From DATLSM01 sp035534175 (GTDB lineage Bacteria > Actinomycetota > Thermoleophilia > Solirubrobacterales > 70-9): DNA of 5,796 bases. A program made the position numbers and the translations under genes. Below, piece by piece: positions 4,724 to 5,796 of the stretch. Position 1 is the stretch's first letter. Every line of letters starts with the position of its first letter. The stretch covers positions 1-5,796 of the forward strand of contig DATLSM010000027.1 in assembly GCA_035534175.1 (NCBI GenBank), given 5' to 3'. The notes under the pieces are model-generated. The model saw only the letters and a program-made list of their open reading frames with translations, searched no databases and was not told where the DNA came from.

Positions 4724-5737
4724 ATGGGACAGAACACTTCTCGGCGAGGTCGGCCCTCCCGGCAACTGGTCTACCAGCGACTGGAGGAGGCGATGACGGA
4801 GCTCCGCCAGCGCATGGGCGGACTGCCCTCGCCCGCTGAGGCCGAAGGAATCTGGACTTCAATCTGGTACCAGGAGGCTCACCACTCGACTGCGCTCGAG
4901 GGCAACACCCTGGTGATCAAGCAGGTGGAGGCACTTCTGGCGGAGGGTCGGGCGGTGGGGAACAAGGAGCTCAGCCAATACCTGGAGGTGACTGGTTACG
5001 CCGCCGCGGCGCAGTGGGTCTACGGCCATGCGCTCAGTTCAGGCGGCTGGACGGCCGAGACCCCACTCACTTTAACCGAAGTGCGCCACGTTCACGAGCT
5101 GGCGATGGGACCGGTATGGGGGGTGGCGCCGCATCCCAATGCTCTTCCCAGCGAGCGTCCGGGCAGCTTTCGGGAGCACGACATCGAGCCCTTTCCGGGC
5201 GGCATGGTGCCCCCCTCCTGGGTCCGAGTCCGGGCCGCCATGACCGACTGGATTGCCTCGCTCGCGGCGGTCGGGACCGCCGCGAATCCAGTCGAGTCAC
5301 TGGCCGAGGCTCACGGTGCCTTCGAGCGGCTCCACCCCTTTCTGGACGGCAATGGAAGGGCGGGGCGGCTCCTCCTCAATCTGCTCCTGGTGCGCTCCGG
5401 CTACCCTCCGGCGGTCATCTATACCCGCGATCGAACCCGGTATCTGAGAGCCTTGCGCCGTGCCGATGCCGGCGACCCAGGACCGCTCGGCGAACTGATC
5501 GCGCGTGCCGTCACCGATAACCTCTACCGGTTCGTGGTGCCCGCGGTGGCCGGACCCAACCGACTAGTGCCGCTCGCCTCGCTGGCCAGCAAGGAGCACA
5601 GCCTGGTAAGTCTGCGGGTGGCGATCGAGCGCGGCCGGCTCAAAGGTCAGAGGAGCCCGGATGGGCAGTGGCGCAGCACTCGCGCCTGGCTCGCTGAGTA
5701 CCTTGCCAGCAGGTACCGGCGGCGTCCTGACGCCTAA
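4724..5737 (+). CDS. fic: Fic-family protein (probable AMPylase) with C-terminal winged-helix/excisionase-like domain
   Basis: This 337-residue Fic protein is likely to transfer AMP from ATP to hydroxyl side chains of target proteins. The catalytic motif HPFLDGNGRAGR (204-215) is complete, with H204 as catalytic base and GNGR for phosphate binding. A flap-like segment, PGSFRE (146-151), precedes it. An N-terminal inhibitory motif, S55-T-A-L-E59-G60-N61, fits (S/T)xxxE(G/N), so the enzyme should hold itself inactive through E59 (class II Fic), and no separate antitoxin gene is needed or seen. Residues about 281-330 (LVPLASLASKEHSLVSLRVA, then IERGRLKG, then W and AWLAEYLASR) resemble an excisionase/winged-helix DNA-binding domain; the Shewanella Fic protein SoFic also has a C-terminal winged helix. 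An RRGRPSR segment (7-13) resembles an AT-hook. ATG 4724 is chosen over an upstream in-frame TTG (4655), which would place the AT-rich operator inside the coding region. The target is unknown. Confidence 0.9.
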   Translation: MGQNTSRRGRPSRQLVYQRLEEAMTELRQRMGGLPSPAEAEGIWTSIWYQEAHHSTALEGNTLVIKQVEALLAEGRAVGNKELSQYLEVTGYAAAAQWVYGHALSSGGWTAETPLTLTEVRHVHELAMGPVWGVAPHPNALPSERPGSFREHDIEPFPGGMVPPSWVRVRAAMTDWIASLAAVGTAANPVESLAEAHGAFERLHPFLDGNGRAGRLLLNLLLVRSGYPPAVIYTRDRTRYLRALRRADAGDPGPLGELIARAVTDNLYRFVVPAVAGPNRLVPLASLASKEHSLVSLRVAIERGRLKGQRSPDGQWRSTRAWLAEYLASRYRRRPDA

Positions 5738-5796
5738 CCCGAGCCAGTCCCGGCCCCCTCGGCCCAGCCCCCAGAGATAGGGAGTTGCGGCGGGTG

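Noticed and set aside
5738..5796. Possible start of another gene at the right edge
   Set aside because: Only 59 nt remain after the fic stop, with no promoter, hairpin or domain signal.

Overview
The window is a GC-rich (about two-thirds G+C by eye), gene-dense bacterial stretch with every gene I can support on the + strand. Three things point to an actinobacterium or a similar high-GC phylum such as Chloroflexota or Dormibacterota: the codon use, the apparently leaderless starts (a -10-like hexamer 6-9 nt before ATG with no Shine-Dalgarno), and the actinobacterial-type TPR/LuxR regulator and hemerythrin. The genus cannot be told from the sequence. There are no rRNA, tRNA, IS element or CRISPR signals.

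Layout. (1) 2-253: the 3' end of a SixA-type histidine phosphatase gene that starts outside the window, followed by about 110 nt with no recognisable feature. (2) 367-1069: a complete type II toxin-antitoxin operon, a Phd/YefM-type (VapB) antitoxin and a VapC PIN-domain RNase. It is preceded by an inverted repeat overlapping a leaderless promoter and followed by a GC hairpin. (3) 1094-2736: a 536-residue TPR/LuxR-type transcription regulator, ending in a perfect 30-bp palindrome 2 nt after its stop codon. (4) 2789-4453: a two-gene operon with its own -10-like element and a good ribosome site, encoding a hemerythrin HHE protein and, 6 nt later, a COG1237-type metallo-beta-lactamase-fold hydrolase. 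(5) 4454-4723: a noncoding spacer holding GC inverted repeats (possible terminators) and then a sharply AT-rich island of about 56 bp with a 47-bp interrupted dyad. (6) 4724-5737: a Fic-family (probable AMPylating) protein with an N-terminal self-inhibitory motif and a C-terminal DNA-binding-like domain. The last 59 nt show nothing recognisable.

How the genes may work together. VapBC and Fic are both stress- or growth-modulating modules that modify RNA or proteins, and each looks self-regulated from a symmetric site overlapping its start. The LuxR-type regulator lies directly upstream of the hemerythrin/hydrolase pair, so it could control that pair. The two metalloproteins suggest an oxygen-, NO- or redox-linked response, but this is inference. 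I see no clearly new multi-gene defence system. The most distinctive element is the Fic gene with its AT-rich dyad operator.
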